Shown here piece by piece: positions 49,745-59,583 of a stretch of 64,000 bases of DNA; the stretch's first letter is position 1; every line of letters starts with the position of its first letter. The DNA is taken from the NCBI RefSeq assembly GCF_007858475.1, contig NZ_VIGX01000009.1, forward strand, positions 1 through 64,000, given 5' to 3'. Position numbers and translations under genes: made by a program. The stretch comes from Tsukamurella conjunctivitidis (GTDB lineage Bacteria; Actinomycetota; Actinomycetes; Mycobacteriales; Mycobacteriaceae). Below the pieces are notes generated by a model. That model had not been told where the DNA came from. It was given only the letters and a program-made list of their open reading frames with translations, and searched no databases.

Positions 49745-50746
49745 ATGAGGCGGATCAACGCGCTGCTCGTCGCGGCGGTATCGGTGGTCGGGCTGGTCAC
49801 GACGGCGTGCGGAGGGTCGGGCGTCGACGGTGCCGCCCCTGCAGCGAGCACGGTCACGATCACGCAGGTCAACGGCGTCACGGAGTTCCCCGTCGGGCCG
49901 ACGCGCATCGTCGCGACCGGCTACTCCATCGACAACCTCCTCGCGCTGGGCATCAAGCCCGTCGCGGTGGTCGAGGGCGGACTGCCCCTCCCGGCGCCGT
50001 GGCACGGAACGCAGCTCGACGGGATCCCGATCATCACGTCGCCGGACAAGAAGTCGATGCCGGTCGAGGAGATCGCGAAGTACCGGCCGGAGCTCTTCGC
50101 CGGCGACGACTACGTCGTGGATCAGCCGACCTTCCGGACGCTGTCCGCCATCACCCCGGTGCTCGGGGGCATCGCCGCGAACGGTTCCAGCGCCGCGTGG
50201 GACGTCCAGCTCACCGCGCTCGGGCAGATCCTCGGGAAGCAGGATGCCGCCGCGAAGGTACTGGCGGACGACAAGGCGAGGTTCGCGACGGTCCGCGGAC
50301 GGCACCCGGGCCTGCAGGGCAAATCGGCGGTACTGGCGCAGTACATCGCCGCGTCCAGCACGTTCAACTTCGTCTCCTCCGCCGCCGACCCGACGAACAC
50401 CCTGTTCGCCGAGCTGGGCATGACCCTCCCGAAGGCGATCAAGGACAACCCGCGGTTCGCCACCGGAGCAGGACAGCAGGGCGGTCGCACCCCGGTCTCG
50501 CTCGAGTTGCTTCCGCAGATCGCCGCGAACCTGATGGTGATCTACCCGAACGGCGCGACCGCTGCCGACCTCGACCGACTTCCCGGGTACGCCGGCCTGC
50601 CTCAGGTCACGTCGGGCAGCACCGACGTGGTCGACCTGCAGACAGTGATCGCGCTGAACCAGCCCACCTCGCTGAGCCGGGAATGGATCCTGCCTCGGCT
50701 CGAGCCGCTGTTCGCCGCGGCCGCTGCGCAGCCGGCGGTCGCCTGA
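49745..50746 (+). CDS. iron-siderophore ABC transporter substrate-binding lipoprotein (FecB/FepB type)
   Basis: 333 residues. The lipobox LVTTAC gives an anchored lipoprotein with Cys23 as lipid site. The mature part has the cluster A-type two-lobed binding-protein layout (RIVATGYSIDNLLALGIKPV, IAKYRPELFAGDDY, and VTSGSTDVVDLQTVIALNQP). It would capture ferric siderophore outside the membrane for a FecCD-type importer. No permease or ATPase gene is next to it, so the partners must be elsewhere. An iron-box-like operator precedes it. Confidence 0.85.
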   Translation: MRRINALLVAAVSVVGLVTTACGGSGVDGAAPAASTVTITQVNGVTEFPVGPTRIVATGYSIDNLLALGIKPVAVVEGGLPLPAPWHGTQLDGIPIITSPDKKSMPVEEIAKYRPELFAGDDYVVDQPTFRTLSAITPVLGGIAANGSSAAWDVQLTALGQILGKQDAAAKVLADDKARFATVRGRHPGLQGKSAVLAQYIAASSTFNFVSSAADPTNTLFAELGMTLPKAIKDNPRFATGAGQQGGRTPVSLELLPQIAANLMVIYPNGATAADLDRLPGYAGLPQVTSGSTDVVDLQTVIALNQPTSLSREWILPRLEPLFAAAAAQPAVA

Positions 50747-50765
50747 TGCACGCGGACGGTCCGTG

Positions 50766-50790
50766 GCGGGCTCGTCGGGGGTGAGCCCGC
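50766..50790. terminator. hairpin between two convergent genes
   Basis: GCGGGCTC (50766-50773) and GAGCCCGC (50783-50790) form a perfect 8-pair stem with a 9-base loop, 20 bases after the lipoprotein stop and 3 bases from the stop of the opposite transporter gene. Confidence 0.6.
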
Positions 50791-50793
50791 GGA

Positions 50794-51783
50794 TCAGACC
50801 GGCGCGGTCTCGGGCTCGAGTGCACGCCCGTACCGCGCGGCCAGCCACGCGCACATCATGAGCTGGATCTGGTGGAAGATCATCAGCGGCAGCACCAGCA
50901 GGCCGACGGGCTGCCCGGCGAACAGCACGGCGGCCATGGGCAGCCCCGTCGCCATGGACTTCTTCGTTCCGCAGAACTGGATGGCGATCATGTCGGCCCG
51001 GTCGAAGCCGAGCTTCTCCGCGGTGGCGCGGGTGAGCCACAGCATGACCAGCACGAGCACGACGGACAGCACGATGAGCTGCACGACGCCCACCCAGGAC
51101 ACCATGCTCCAGATGTGCTCGCGCATCCCGGCCGAGAAGGCGGCGTAGACCACGAGGACGATCGAGCCGCGGTCCACGTACTTCAGGGCCGCGGCGTGCT
51201 TCGCCACGAATCCGCCCACCCACGGCCGCAGGAGCTGGCCGAGCAGGAAGGGCAGGAGCAGCTGCAGGCACAGGTCGATGATCGAGCTGCTGTGGAACGT
51301 CACCTCGCCGGTGGTCGCCATCAGGGCCAGGACCAGCAGCGGCGTGACGAAGACGCCGAGCAGGTTGGACACCGAAGCGCTCACGATCGCGCCGGGCACG
51401 TTGCCGCCCGCGATCGAGGTGAACGCGATCGACGACTGCACCGTCGACGGCAGCAGCGTCAGGAACAGCACGCCGGCGTACAGCTCGGGCCGCAGGAGCA
51501 CGTCGGGTGCGAAGCGCAGCAGCACTCCGATGATCGGGAAGACCACGAAGGTGAAGCCCAGGATCACCACGTGCAGGCGCCAGTGCTTGAGTCCGGCGAG
51601 CGCCTCCATCGGGTGGATCCGCGCCCCGTAGAGGAAGAACAGGATCGCGATCGCGACGGTGACGGCACCGTCGACCACCGGGACCGCGCGGCCCTCCGCG
51701 GGGAAGAGCGCCGCAACGCCCACGGCCGCGAAGATCGCCAGGATGAAGCCGTCGATGGAGAGCTTGCTGAGAAGTTTCCTCAT
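50794..51783 (-). CDS. bile acid:sodium symporter-like (SBF-like) transporter
   Basis: 329 residues with about 10 hydrophobic segments. Features of the SBF-like family (SLC10A7/YfeH group) include FFLYGARIHPMEALAGLKHW, the crossover-type LLPSTVQSSIAFTSIAGGNV, and CGTKKSMATGLPMAAVLFAG. Substrate not known. It is followed, and probably cotranscribed, after an SdpI-type gene whose stop is three bases upstream. Confidence 0.88.
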   Translation of the reverse strand: MRKLLSKLSIDGFILAIFAAVGVAALFPAEGRAVPVVDGAVTVAIAILFFLYGARIHPMEALAGLKHWRLHVVILGFTFVVFPIIGVLLRFAPDVLLRPELYAGVLFLTLLPSTVQSSIAFTSIAGGNVPGAIVSASVSNLLGVFVTPLLVLALMATTGEVTFHSSSIIDLCLQLLLPFLLGQLLRPWVGGFVAKHAAALKYVDRGSIVLVVYAAFSAGMREHIWSMVSWVGVVQLIVLSVVLVLVMLWLTRATAEKLGFDRADMIAIQFCGTKKSMATGLPMAAVLFAGQPVGLLVLPLMIFHQIQLMMCAWLAARYGRALEPETAPV

Positions 51784-51786
51784 CGG

Positions 51787-52275
51787 CTACGCGGTGCGCG
51801 CTTCGTGGTCGCACATGCCCTTGAGGGCGCACGCTCCACAGCCGCCGGTCACGCCACAATCCGCCGCCGGGTCGTCCGACGGTGCGCCGTCCCCGCACTG
51901 CGCGCCCGGCTCGTCCGCGCTGCAGCAGGTGGCGTCGGGCATCTGCAGCCGCGCCTGGATCGACGCCGCCCGGGCACCCTGCAACGCGCCGAAGCCGGCG
52001 AGCAGGACGCCCGCGATCACGGCGACGCCGGCGGCCACGAAGGACCAGGGTGCGTCCATCGCGAGACCGACCAGCGCGCCGGCGCCGAAGATCACGCCCG
52101 CGGCCACCAGGCTCGGCCCGGCCACGCGGTTCGCGGTGCGCCAGAGCAGCGGGTCGGAGAGGGTCTGTTCGGTGCGGACGCCCACGAACCCGTTCTCCGG
52201 GAGGCGGCCGGCGAGCCCGGCGGCGCCCACGATGACGGCCGCCACCGCGGCGAGGGCGAGGATCACAACCAGCAC
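51787..52275 (-). CDS. SdpI-family membrane protein with cysteine-rich tail
   Basis: 162 residues from GTG at 52275, chosen because GGAGG lies seven bases upstream; a GTG at 52281 lies too close to it. The SdpI motif GRLPENGFVGVRTEQTLSDP and LLWRTANRVAG follows the first helix, and two more helices follow. The last 45 residues carry seven cysteines (ATCCSADEPGAQC, CGVTGGCGACALKGMC) plus His, a possible metal site. SdpI proteins are linked to toxin immunity and signalling in Bacillus; the role here is unknown. Confidence 0.78.
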   Translation of the reverse strand: MLVVILALAAVAAVIVGAAGLAGRLPENGFVGVRTEQTLSDPLLWRTANRVAGPSLVAAGVIFGAGALVGLAMDAPWSFVAAGVAVIAGVLLAGFGALQGARAASIQARLQMPDATCCSADEPGAQCGDGAPSDDPAADCGVTGGCGACALKGMCDHEARTA

Positions 52276-52342
52276 GAACACCCCTCCAGTGTAGGTTCGG
52301 CGCGAATTTCGTCCGATCAGGGGCACGATTTAGGCTGGTGGG

Positions 52343-55195
52343 GTGACGCAGAACGTTGAACAGACCCCCTCGACCGGCCCCGCCCACCGGTACACGGCCG
52401 AGCTCGCGGGCGCCATCGAGCAGCGGTGGCGCGATCAGTGGCGCGACGGGGGCGTCTTCAACGCCCCGAACCCCGTCGGGCCGCTCGCCGCGACCGAGGG
52501 CGAGCTCCCGGCGGAGAAGCTGTTCATCCTCGACATGTTCCCGTACCCGTCGGGCGCGGGTCTGCACGTCGGCCACCCGCTGGGCTTCATCGCGACGGAC
52601 GTCTTCGGCCGCTATCACCGGATGAACGGCGCCAACGTCCTGCACACGATGGGCTTCGACGCCTTCGGCCTGCCCGCCGAGCAGTACGCGGTGCAGACGG
52701 GCACGCACCCGCGCGTGACCACGGAGAAGAACATCCAGCGGTACCTGGAGCAGATCGGCTCGCTGGGCCTGGCGCACGACGAGCGGCGCCGCGTCTCCAC
52801 CACGGATCCGGAGTTCTACCACTGGACGCAGTGGATCTTCCTGCAGATCTACAACTCCTGGTACGACGCGGCCCAGGACCGTGCGCGTCCCATCGCCGAG
52901 CTGGAGGCCGAGTTCGCCTCCGGTGCGCGTGCCACCGACGACGGCCGCGACTGGGCGGGCATGACGGTGGCCGAGCGCGCCGCCGTGCTCGACGAGTACC
53001 GCCTGGTCTACGAGAGCAATTCGCTCGTGAACTGGTGCCCGGGCCTGGGCACCGTCCTCGCCAACGAGGAGGTCACCGCGGACGGCCGCAGCGAGCGCGG
53101 CAACTTCCCCGTCTACCGCAAGCAGCTGCGGCAGTGGATGATGCGGATCACCGCGTACTCGGACCGACTGATCGACGACCTCGACGTCCTGGACTGGCCC
53201 GAGAAGGTCAAGTCCATGCAGCGCAACTGGATCGGCCGTAGCCGAGGCGCCCGGGTCGCCTTCACCGCCGCGGGCGAGCGGATCGAGGTCTTCACGACCC
53301 GTCCGGACACCCTGTTCGGTGCCACGTACATGGTCCTCTCCCCCGAGCATCCGCTGGTCGACGAGCTGACCGCCGCCGCGTGGCCCGCGGGCGTCGACGA
53401 GCGCTGGACCGGTGGCGCGGCCTCCCCCGCCGAGGCCGTCGCCGCGTACCGCGCGTCGATCGCCGCCAAGTCGGATCTGGAGCGCCAGGAGGGCAAGGAG
53501 AAGACGGGCGTCTTCCTCGGCACCGTCGCGGTGAACCCGCTCAGCGGCACCGAGATCCCCGTCTTCATCGGCGATTACGTGCTCATGGGTTACGGCACCG
53601 GCGCGATCATGGCGGTCCCGGGGCACGACGTCCGCGACCACGAGTTCGCCACGAAGTTCGGCCTGCCGATCGTCGAGGTGGTGGGCAGTGAGGCCGGCGT
53701 CGCCGACGAGGCGTACACCGGCGAGGGGCCCGCGGTGAACTCCGCGAACGCCGACCTGGACATCAACGGCATGGGCGTCGCGGAGGCCAAGGCCGCCGTG
53801 ATCGCCTACCTGGAGAAGACCGGTGCCGGACGCGGCACCGTCCAGTACAAGCTGCGCGACTGGCTGTTCGCGCGCCAGCGGTACTGGGGCGAGCCCTTCC
53901 CCATCGTCTTCGACGCCGACGGTGCGCCGCACGCCCTGCCGGAATCCGAACTGGCCGTGCTGCTTCCGGAGGTCAAGGACTACGCGCCCGTGGCCTTCGA
54001 TCCCGAGGACTCGGATTCGCAGCCCTCTCCCCCGCTGGCGAAGGCCACCGACTGGCTGCACGTGGAACTGGACCTGGGCGACGGGCTCAAGGACTACACG
54101 CGCGACGCGAACGTGATGCCGCAGTGGGCGGGCAGCTCCTGGTACCAGTTGCGCTACGTGGATCCGACGAACGCGGAGACCTTCTGCGCCAAGGAGAACG
54201 AGGCCTACTGGATGGGCCCGCGGCCCGAGGTCAACGGCGCGGGCGATCCCGGTGGCGTGGACCTGTACGTGGGCGGCGTGGAGCACGCGGTGCTGCACCT
54301 GCTGTACGCGCGCTTCTGGCACAAGGTGCTCTTCGACCTGGGCTACGTCACCTCGCGTGAGCCCTACCGGAAGCTGTTCAACCAGGGCATGATCCAGGCG
54401 TACGCCTACACCGACTCCCGCGGCGTGTACGTGCCCGCGGAGGACGTGGTGGAGCGCGACGGGAAGTACTTCCTCGGCGAACAGGAGGTGAACCGCGAGT
54501 ACGGCAAGATGGGCAAGTCCCTGAAGAACTCGGTCGCACCCGACGACATCGCCCGCGACTACGGCGCGGACACCCTGCGCGTCTACGAGATGTCCATGGG
54601 CCCACTGGATCAGGATCGCGCGTGGGCCACCAAGGACGTGGTGGGTGCGCAGCGCTTCCTGCAGCGCGCATGGCGCGCCGTGGTCGACGAGGAGACCGGC
54701 GCCGTCCGCGTCACCGACGAGACCCCGTCGGACGACTCGATGCGCGTGCTGCACAAGACGATCGCGGGTGTGCGCGAGGACTACGCGGAGATGCGCGACA
54801 ACACCGCCATCGCGAAGCTGATCGAGCTGACGAACCACCTCACCAAGGAGTACCCCGGCGGCGCGCCGCGGGCGCTCGCGGAGCCGCTGGCCCTGATGCT
54901 GGCACCCGTCGCTCCGCACATCGCCGAGGAGCTGTGGAACCGGCTGGGCCACACCGAGTCACTCGCGCACGGGCCCTTCCCCGTGGCCGAGGGGCAGTGG
55001 CTGGTGCAGGACACGATCGAGATCCCCGTGCAGGTGAAGGGCAAGGTCCGCGCCCGCATCACCGTGGGCGCCGACGCCTCCGACGAGGCCCTCGAGGCCG
55101 CGGCGCTCGCCGAGCCCAAGGTCGCCGAGCTGCTGGACGGTGCCCCGCGCAAGGTGATCGTCGTCTCCGGCAAGCTGGTCAACATCGTTCCGTAG
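52343..55195 (+). CDS. leuS: leucyl-tRNA synthetase
   Basis: 950 residues, as in actinobacteria. The class I motif HIGH appears as HVGH in [15 protein letters not shown] (about 69-83), the editing domain inserts in the middle ([20 protein letters not shown]), and KMSKS appears as KMGKS near 722 ([12 protein letters not shown]). It charges tRNA-Leu with leucine and edits mischarged tRNA. GTG start; only 67 bases separate it from the divergent SdpI-type gene. Confidence 0.97.
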   Translation: MTQNVEQTPSTGPAHRYTAELAGAIEQRWRDQWRDGGVFNAPNPVGPLAATEGELPAEKLFILDMFPYPSGAGLHVGHPLGFIATDVFGRYHRMNGANVLHTMGFDAFGLPAEQYAVQTGTHPRVTTEKNIQRYLEQIGSLGLAHDERRRVSTTDPEFYHWTQWIFLQIYNSWYDAAQDRARPIAELEAEFASGARATDDGRDWAGMTVAERAAVLDEYRLVYESNSLVNWCPGLGTVLANEEVTADGRSERGNFPVYRKQLRQWMMRITAYSDRLIDDLDVLDWPEKVKSMQRNWIGRSRGARVAFTAAGERIEVFTTRPDTLFGATYMVLSPEHPLVDELTAAAWPAGVDERWTGGAASPAEAVAAYRASIAAKSDLERQEGKEKTGVFLGTVAVNPLSGTEIPVFIGDYVLMGYGTGAIMAVPGHDVRDHEFATKFGLPIVEVVGSEAGVADEAYTGEGPAVNSANADLDINGMGVAEAKAAVIAYLEKTGAGRGTVQYKLRDWLFARQRYWGEPFPIVFDADGAPHALPESELAVLLPEVKDYAPVAFDPEDSDSQPSPPLAKATDWLHVELDLGDGLKDYTRDANVMPQWAGSSWYQLRYVDPTNAETFCAKENEAYWMGPRPEVNGAGDPGGVDLYVGGVEHAVLHLLYARFWHKVLFDLGYVTSREPYRKLFNQGMIQAYAYTDSRGVYVPAEDVVERDGKYFLGEQEVNREYGKMGKSLKNSVAPDDIARDYGADTLRVYEMSMGPLDQDRAWATKDVVGAQRFLQRAWRAVVDEETGAVRVTDETPSDDSMRVLHKTIAGVREDYAEMRDNTAIAKLIELTNHLTKEYPGGAPRALAEPLALMLAPVAPHIAEELWNRLGHTESLAHGPFPVAEGQWLVQDTIEIPVQVKGKVRARITVGADASDEALEAAALAEPKVAELLDGAPRKVIVVSGKLVNIVP

Positions 55196-55285
55196 CAGGG
55201 GCCGGGACTTGGTCGAAGTCGCCTCCGTGGGCCGGGTCTTCGTAGAGGATCAGGACGACGACCTGTGGCACCCGACGGAGGAGAC

Positions 55286-55921
55286 GTGATCGGTTCGGTC
55301 CGAGAGCTGGCGACCGCGGAGCGTGCGAGCCTGCTCGAGCTCCTCGAAACGCTGACCCCCGAGCAGTGGGCCGCAGCCAGCCTGTGCGCGGGCTGGACGG
55401 TGCGCGACGTGGTGGCGCACCACTTCAGCTACGACATGCTCACGCCCGCACAGACGGCCCGACGGGTGATCGCGGGACTCCGCTACCCGGGCGGCCCGAA
55501 CGCGCTGGGCATCGAGTACCTCGCGGAGCAGAGCACTGACGAGCTGATCGAGACGGTCCGCCGGCACCTCGACCCGCGCGGGCTCGTGACGGCCTTCGGA
55601 TGCCGTGTCGCACTGACCGACAGCATGCACCACCAGCAGGACATCCGCCGCCCCCTCGGGCTGCCGCGGACCATTCCCGCTGAGCGGATCGTGCCCGCAC
55701 TGAACTTCTCCCTCTGGGCACCGCCGATCCGCGGCGTGGTGCACGGCAGGGGCGTGCGGCTGATCGCCGACGATCTCGACTGGGCCTTCGGCCGCGGGCC
55801 CGAGGTCCGCGGAACAAGCGAAGCGGTGCTCATGGCACTCGGTGGCCGTGGCGACGCGCTCCGCGACCTGACCGGGCCGGGACGCGACCGTCTGGCGCGC
55901 AATCTCGACGTGCGTCTCTGA
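55286..55921 (+). CDS. mycothiol-dependent maleylpyruvate isomerase/DinB-like protein
   Basis: 211 residues from GTG at 55286, which has GGAGGAG upstream; a GTG at 55265 would make 218 but overlaps that site. The N-terminal helical bundle has LLETLTPEQWAAASLCAGWTVRDVVAHH, and the metal-type motif HHQQDIRRPLG follows. This is the pattern of the TIGR03083 family, whose members use mycothiol or bind metal through three histidines. The substrate is not indicated. Confidence 0.85.
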   Translation: MIGSVRELATAERASLLELLETLTPEQWAAASLCAGWTVRDVVAHHFSYDMLTPAQTARRVIAGLRYPGGPNALGIEYLAEQSTDELIETVRRHLDPRGLVTAFGCRVALTDSMHHQQDIRRPLGLPRTIPAERIVPALNFSLWAPPIRGVVHGRGVRLIADDLDWAFGRGPEVRGTSEAVLMALGGRGDALRDLTGPGRDRLARNLDVRL

Positions 55922-55983
55922 CCCGTCGGCCAGGGTGGTCGCCGTGCCCGCCTCGCGCCGCAGCCGTGCCCGACCTACCCTCG

Positions 55984-57600
55984 TCACGCCGCAGTGGCGA
56001 GGGGCCACGGCGGATCGACGCGCCAGTGGTTGTCGGCGTCGTTTTCGGCGAGCAGGCTCTCGAGCATCGGCGGGCCGTGCGGGCCGTCGAGGATCGTGGC
56101 GACATCGTCGTGGATGGCGCCGACGAAGTCCCGGTACAGGGCGCGTTCGTCCTCCGTACGCCAGGCATCGGCGTACTGCTGGTGGCGTTGCCGATGATGG
56201 TCGAGTGCAACGCGGTAGAGCTCGGCCGGATGGTGATGGTGATTCACCCGGAACTCCCCGGTGGGATCCGCTGTGCGCCGCCAACCGACCCGGCCCGAGT
56301 AGTCGCCGTCCTCGAACACGACGGTCTCGAAGCCACGCCGAACGTCGTCGCGGCTGGGCACGACCTTGCCGTGGTGCGCGTCGCAGGCGAGCGTCAGGAC
56401 GTCGATGTCGGTGCATCCGCCGTCCGCCCATTCGGTGACGTGATGGACCTGGCACCGCGTGGCCGGAGCGTCGCAACGCGGTGCACTGCAGCCCTTCTCC
56501 GACCCGTACAGCGCGATGCGCTGGTCCGCGGAGGCGAGCCGCTTCTCCCGCCCGAGGTACAGCGGGCGCCCGGCCACATCGAGCAGGAGGACGTAGCGGG
56601 GGTTGGCGCCCATCATCCGCAGCGCGTCCTCGACGGGGAGTCGCCCGCCGGTGGCGGTGGTCGCGATGCCGGTCTCGGACTCGAGCTGGTCGATGCCGAG
56701 CGTGATGATCGGGACGCAGGGGAGACCGCGGTGCCGGCCCAGCAGGCCGGAGCCGATCGCCGCGCGCAGGGCCGCGACGAACGCGTCGTGGTTGCGCTGC
56801 GCCGCGGTCCGCTTGTCCCGCTTCGCCGCCGCGGCAACAGCATCGGCATCGTCCATATCGACGGGGTCGTCCGCGTCATCCGGGTTGTTCACGCCCGGAC
56901 GCGCCAGCTTCTCCATGACTACGTCCACCAGTGCTCGCGCCTCCGGTGACAGCACACCCTCGAGGCCGGACATGAGATCGTCACCCTGCTTCCCGATGCT
57001 CAGCTCGCGGGCACGGGCGATGTTCTCGGCGGACGGCTCGGCACCGTCGGGATCGATGTGCTCGTAGGCGCGGCGCCCGAGCACGGCGATGTCGTCCGGG
57101 GTGCACCCGCCGACCGCGGTGGTGACCAGCATGTCCTCCAGGTCGTGAAGTTCGGGCAGGGAGAGCTTGCGCGAGCACTTGTCGAGCGCCTTCTCGATGG
57201 AGACCGCATGCCGCTCGGAGATCGGTCCCTCCCGTTGGGCGGCGGCGAGAACCGCGCGGACGGGCCCGGGCGCGTGGCCGTGCTCCTGCCGCGGTGCGCG
57301 CGAGCGGGCGCCCCGGATGCGTTCCTGCGCTTCGGATCCTGCCAGGTGCAGCTGGTCGACCAGCATCTCCCTCGCGCTCGTGTAACCGAGCTGCGCGGAC
57401 AGGCCCTGCTCGATACCCACTTCGGTGAGCCAGTGCTGGCTGCTGGGCACCTTCCGGGATGCGCACTCGAGCCGGCGCAGTGCATCGAGCACCTCGGCGG
57501 AGGACAGCATCACCGGGTTCGCCGCAGCCAGCACATCCGCTGCCTGTTCGAAGGCGGCGAGTGCATCGAGATACTCGGCAGCGCTGTTGTTCTCGACCAT
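55984..57600 (-). CDS. DUF222 / 13E12-repeat family HNH endonuclease-like protein
   Basis: 538 residues. The N-terminal DUF222 helical domain (AAEYLDALAAFEQAADVLAA to ALDKCSRKLSLPELHDLEDM) precedes a C-terminal HNH domain (about 368-410) with zinc-type pairs CSAPRCDAP and CDAHH and the core CQVHHVTEWADGG. These proteins are abundant in actinobacteria (REP13E12 in M. tuberculosis) and are often linked to mobile DNA. Its own nuclease activity is unproved. ATG start with GGGAGG upstream. Confidence 0.9.
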   Translation of the reverse strand: MVENNSAAEYLDALAAFEQAADVLAAANPVMLSSAEVLDALRRLECASRKVPSSQHWLTEVGIEQGLSAQLGYTSAREMLVDQLHLAGSEAQERIRGARSRAPRQEHGHAPGPVRAVLAAAQREGPISERHAVSIEKALDKCSRKLSLPELHDLEDMLVTTAVGGCTPDDIAVLGRRAYEHIDPDGAEPSAENIARARELSIGKQGDDLMSGLEGVLSPEARALVDVVMEKLARPGVNNPDDADDPVDMDDADAVAAAAKRDKRTAAQRNHDAFVAALRAAIGSGLLGRHRGLPCVPIITLGIDQLESETGIATTATGGRLPVEDALRMMGANPRYVLLLDVAGRPLYLGREKRLASADQRIALYGSEKGCSAPRCDAPATRCQVHHVTEWADGGCTDIDVLTLACDAHHGKVVPSRDDVRRGFETVVFEDGDYSGRVGWRRTADPTGEFRVNHHHHPAELYRVALDHHRQRHQQYADAWRTEDERALYRDFVGAIHDDVATILDGPHGPPMLESLLAENDADNHWRVDPPWPLATAA

Positions 57601-57720
57601 CGCCGACCTCCCTTCACTACTGCAAGTCTACTCCGATGTTCGTCACTGTGCCAGTGGATCGAACGTACTACCGATATCGATCGGAATGCTCTAGCCTGGT
57701 GAACGACGAGGGGGAACCGC

Positions 57721-58902
57721 ATGCGCCTGATCGACGATGCCGAACGCCGCGCCCGCATGGGGCGTCGCCACGCACTCGCGCCGCAGCACCGGGTCGGCAC
57801 GGTCCTCGACGCCGTCCGAGCCGTCGGGGTCCTGCATGCGACGGAGGCCGCCACCCCCTACCTCTCCCTGCACGCGCGGATGCACGACTTCACGCGCGAG
57901 GCCTACGAACGGGAACTGTGGGAGGAGCGCTCCCTCGTCAAACAGCTCGCCATGCGGCGCACGATGTTCGTCTTCCCGCGTGGGCTGCATCCTGCGGCTC
58001 TCGGTGCCCCGGCGAAGCGGGTCGCGGCGCAGGAGCACGCGAAGATCGCCAAGGACGCGCAGCGGGGCGGCGTCGCGCAGGACGGCGAGGCCTGGTTGGC
58101 CGAGGCGCGGGACGCGGTACTCGGCGCACTCGCCGGGTGCGAGCGCAGCGCGGTGCAGCTCCGCGAGCAGCTGCCGGCGTTGAGCGGGCGCGTGATGATG
58201 GCCGAGGGCAAGGCCTACGGCGGGGAGATGCACCTGGCGCCCAGGGTTCTGACCTGGCTCGGTGCTGAGGGGGCACTCGTGCGCGCCCGCAACGAGAGCC
58301 ACTGGCGGGTGAACCGGAATCTGTGGGCCCGGGCGGACGATTGGCTGGGTGCACCGCCGGAGCGCACCGGGGCGGCGGAGGGCTACGCGATTCTGGTGCG
58401 CGAGTACCTGCGCGCCTTCGGGCCGGTCACGGAGACCGACGTCGTGTGGTGGTTCGGCGCCACCAAGGCGGCGATCCGCGCGGCTCTCGCCGAGATCGGT
58501 GCCGTGCAGGTCCGGTTGGACCGCGACGGGATCGGATGGGTGCTGCCGGAGGACGAGGAGCCGGTCGACCCGGTGGAGCCCTGGGCGGCGCTGCTCCCCG
58601 CGCTCGACCCCACGCCGATGGGGTGGAAGGAGCGCGACTTCTACCTCGGCCCCGACTTCGCGCGCGCCGTCTACGACACGGCGGGCAACGTGGGCACCAC
58701 CGCGTGGTGGGACGGCCGCATCGTGGGGGCCTACACCCAGGGGGAGGACGGCACCGTCGGGCTGGTCCTGGCGCCGGGGACGCCCCGGGCCGCGCGCACT
58801 GCGCTCGACGCGGAGGCTGCCCGGCTGCAGGAATGGCTGGCCGGCGAGCGGGTGAACTCGCTGTACAAGTCCCCGATCACGTTGCCGGCGTACGACGGCT
58901 GA
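57721..58902 (+). CDS. winged-helix DNA-binding protein (HTH_42/YcaQ family)
   Basis: 393 residues. The motif set RAVGVLHATEAATPYLSLHAR, LAMRRTMFVFPR and the later YLRAFGPVTETDVVWWFGATK matches the winged-helix family PF06224, which includes AlkZ/YcaQ DNA glycosylases. The conserved catalytic QxQ of AlkZ is not visible (region reads HATEAATPY), so glycosylase activity is uncertain. ATG start with GGGGGAA upstream. Confidence 0.85.
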   Translation: MRLIDDAERRARMGRRHALAPQHRVGTVLDAVRAVGVLHATEAATPYLSLHARMHDFTREAYERELWEERSLVKQLAMRRTMFVFPRGLHPAALGAPAKRVAAQEHAKIAKDAQRGGVAQDGEAWLAEARDAVLGALAGCERSAVQLREQLPALSGRVMMAEGKAYGGEMHLAPRVLTWLGAEGALVRARNESHWRVNRNLWARADDWLGAPPERTGAAEGYAILVREYLRAFGPVTETDVVWWFGATKAAIRAALAEIGAVQVRLDRDGIGWVLPEDEEPVDPVEPWAALLPALDPTPMGWKERDFYLGPDFARAVYDTAGNVGTTAWWDGRIVGAYTQGEDGTVGLVLAPGTPRAARTALDAEAARLQEWLAGERVNSLYKSPITLPAYDG

Positions 58903-59541
58903 TCAGCGGACGACGGCGATCGCCAGGCCGTCCCAGCCCTTGATCCCGACGGTCTGCAGCGCGGTCGCGTCGAGCCTCGGATCGGAGCCGAGGCGCTCGA
59001 GGGCGCCGCGGGTGCCGTCGGCGTCCGGGCCCTCCTCGTGGATGCGGCGCACCACGTTGTCGAGCACGATGACGGTGCCCGGAACGCTCAGGCGCAGAGC
59101 CCAATCGAGGTAGGCGCGGTTGTTGGCCTTGTCGGCGTCGATGAAGACGAGTCCGAACGGGCCGTCGACGAAGGGGAGCGTGTCGAGCGCGGCGCCGACC
59201 TCGATCGAGACGCGGTCGCCGAGCCCGGCGGCGTCGAGGCTGGCGCGGGCCACGGCTGCGTGCTCGGGGGAGAACTCCAGCGTGACGACGGAGCCCCCGG
59301 GCCCGACGGCCCGCGCGAGCCATGCGGTGCTGTACCCGCCCAGTGTGCCGATCTCCAGGATCCGGTCGGCGCGGGCGATGCTCGCGAGCAGGTAGAGGAA
59401 TTTGCCCTGGGTGGCCGAGACCGCGATGTCCGGTAGGCCGCCCTCGGCCTGCGCCGTACGGATCGGCTCGAACCCGGCGGCGTCGACGGCCACCGTCCGC
59501 TCGAGGTAGTCGTCGACATCGGCCCACAACTCGCTGCTCAC
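58903..59541 (-). CDS. O-methyltransferase, class I SAM-dependent (family 3, COMT-like)
   Basis: 212 residues. The SAM site ILEIGTLGGYSTAWLARAVG, VVTLEFSPEHAAVAR and the metal/acid motif LVFIDADKANNRAYLDWAL are typical of cation-dependent O-methyltransferases related to catechol and caffeoyl-CoA enzymes. It would move methyl from S-adenosylmethionine to a hydroxyl, substrate unknown. It starts with ATG-GAG region absent; GTG at 59541. Confidence 0.92.
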   Translation of the reverse strand: MSSELWADVDDYLERTVAVDAAGFEPIRTAQAEGGLPDIAVSATQGKFLYLLASIARADRILEIGTLGGYSTAWLARAVGPGGSVVTLEFSPEHAAVARASLDAAGLGDRVSIEVGAALDTLPFVDGPFGLVFIDADKANNRAYLDWALRLSVPGTVIVLDNVVRRIHEEGPDADGTRGALERLGSDPRLDATALQTVGIKGWDGLAIAVVR

Positions 59542-59583
59542 GAGCCCGACCCTACGCCGATCCGCGCGCGCGGGCCACGGGGC

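Noticed and set aside
49718-54952. 1744-residue minus-strand open frame
   Set aside because: It runs across several real plus- and minus-strand genes, including leuS, and has shadow composition only.
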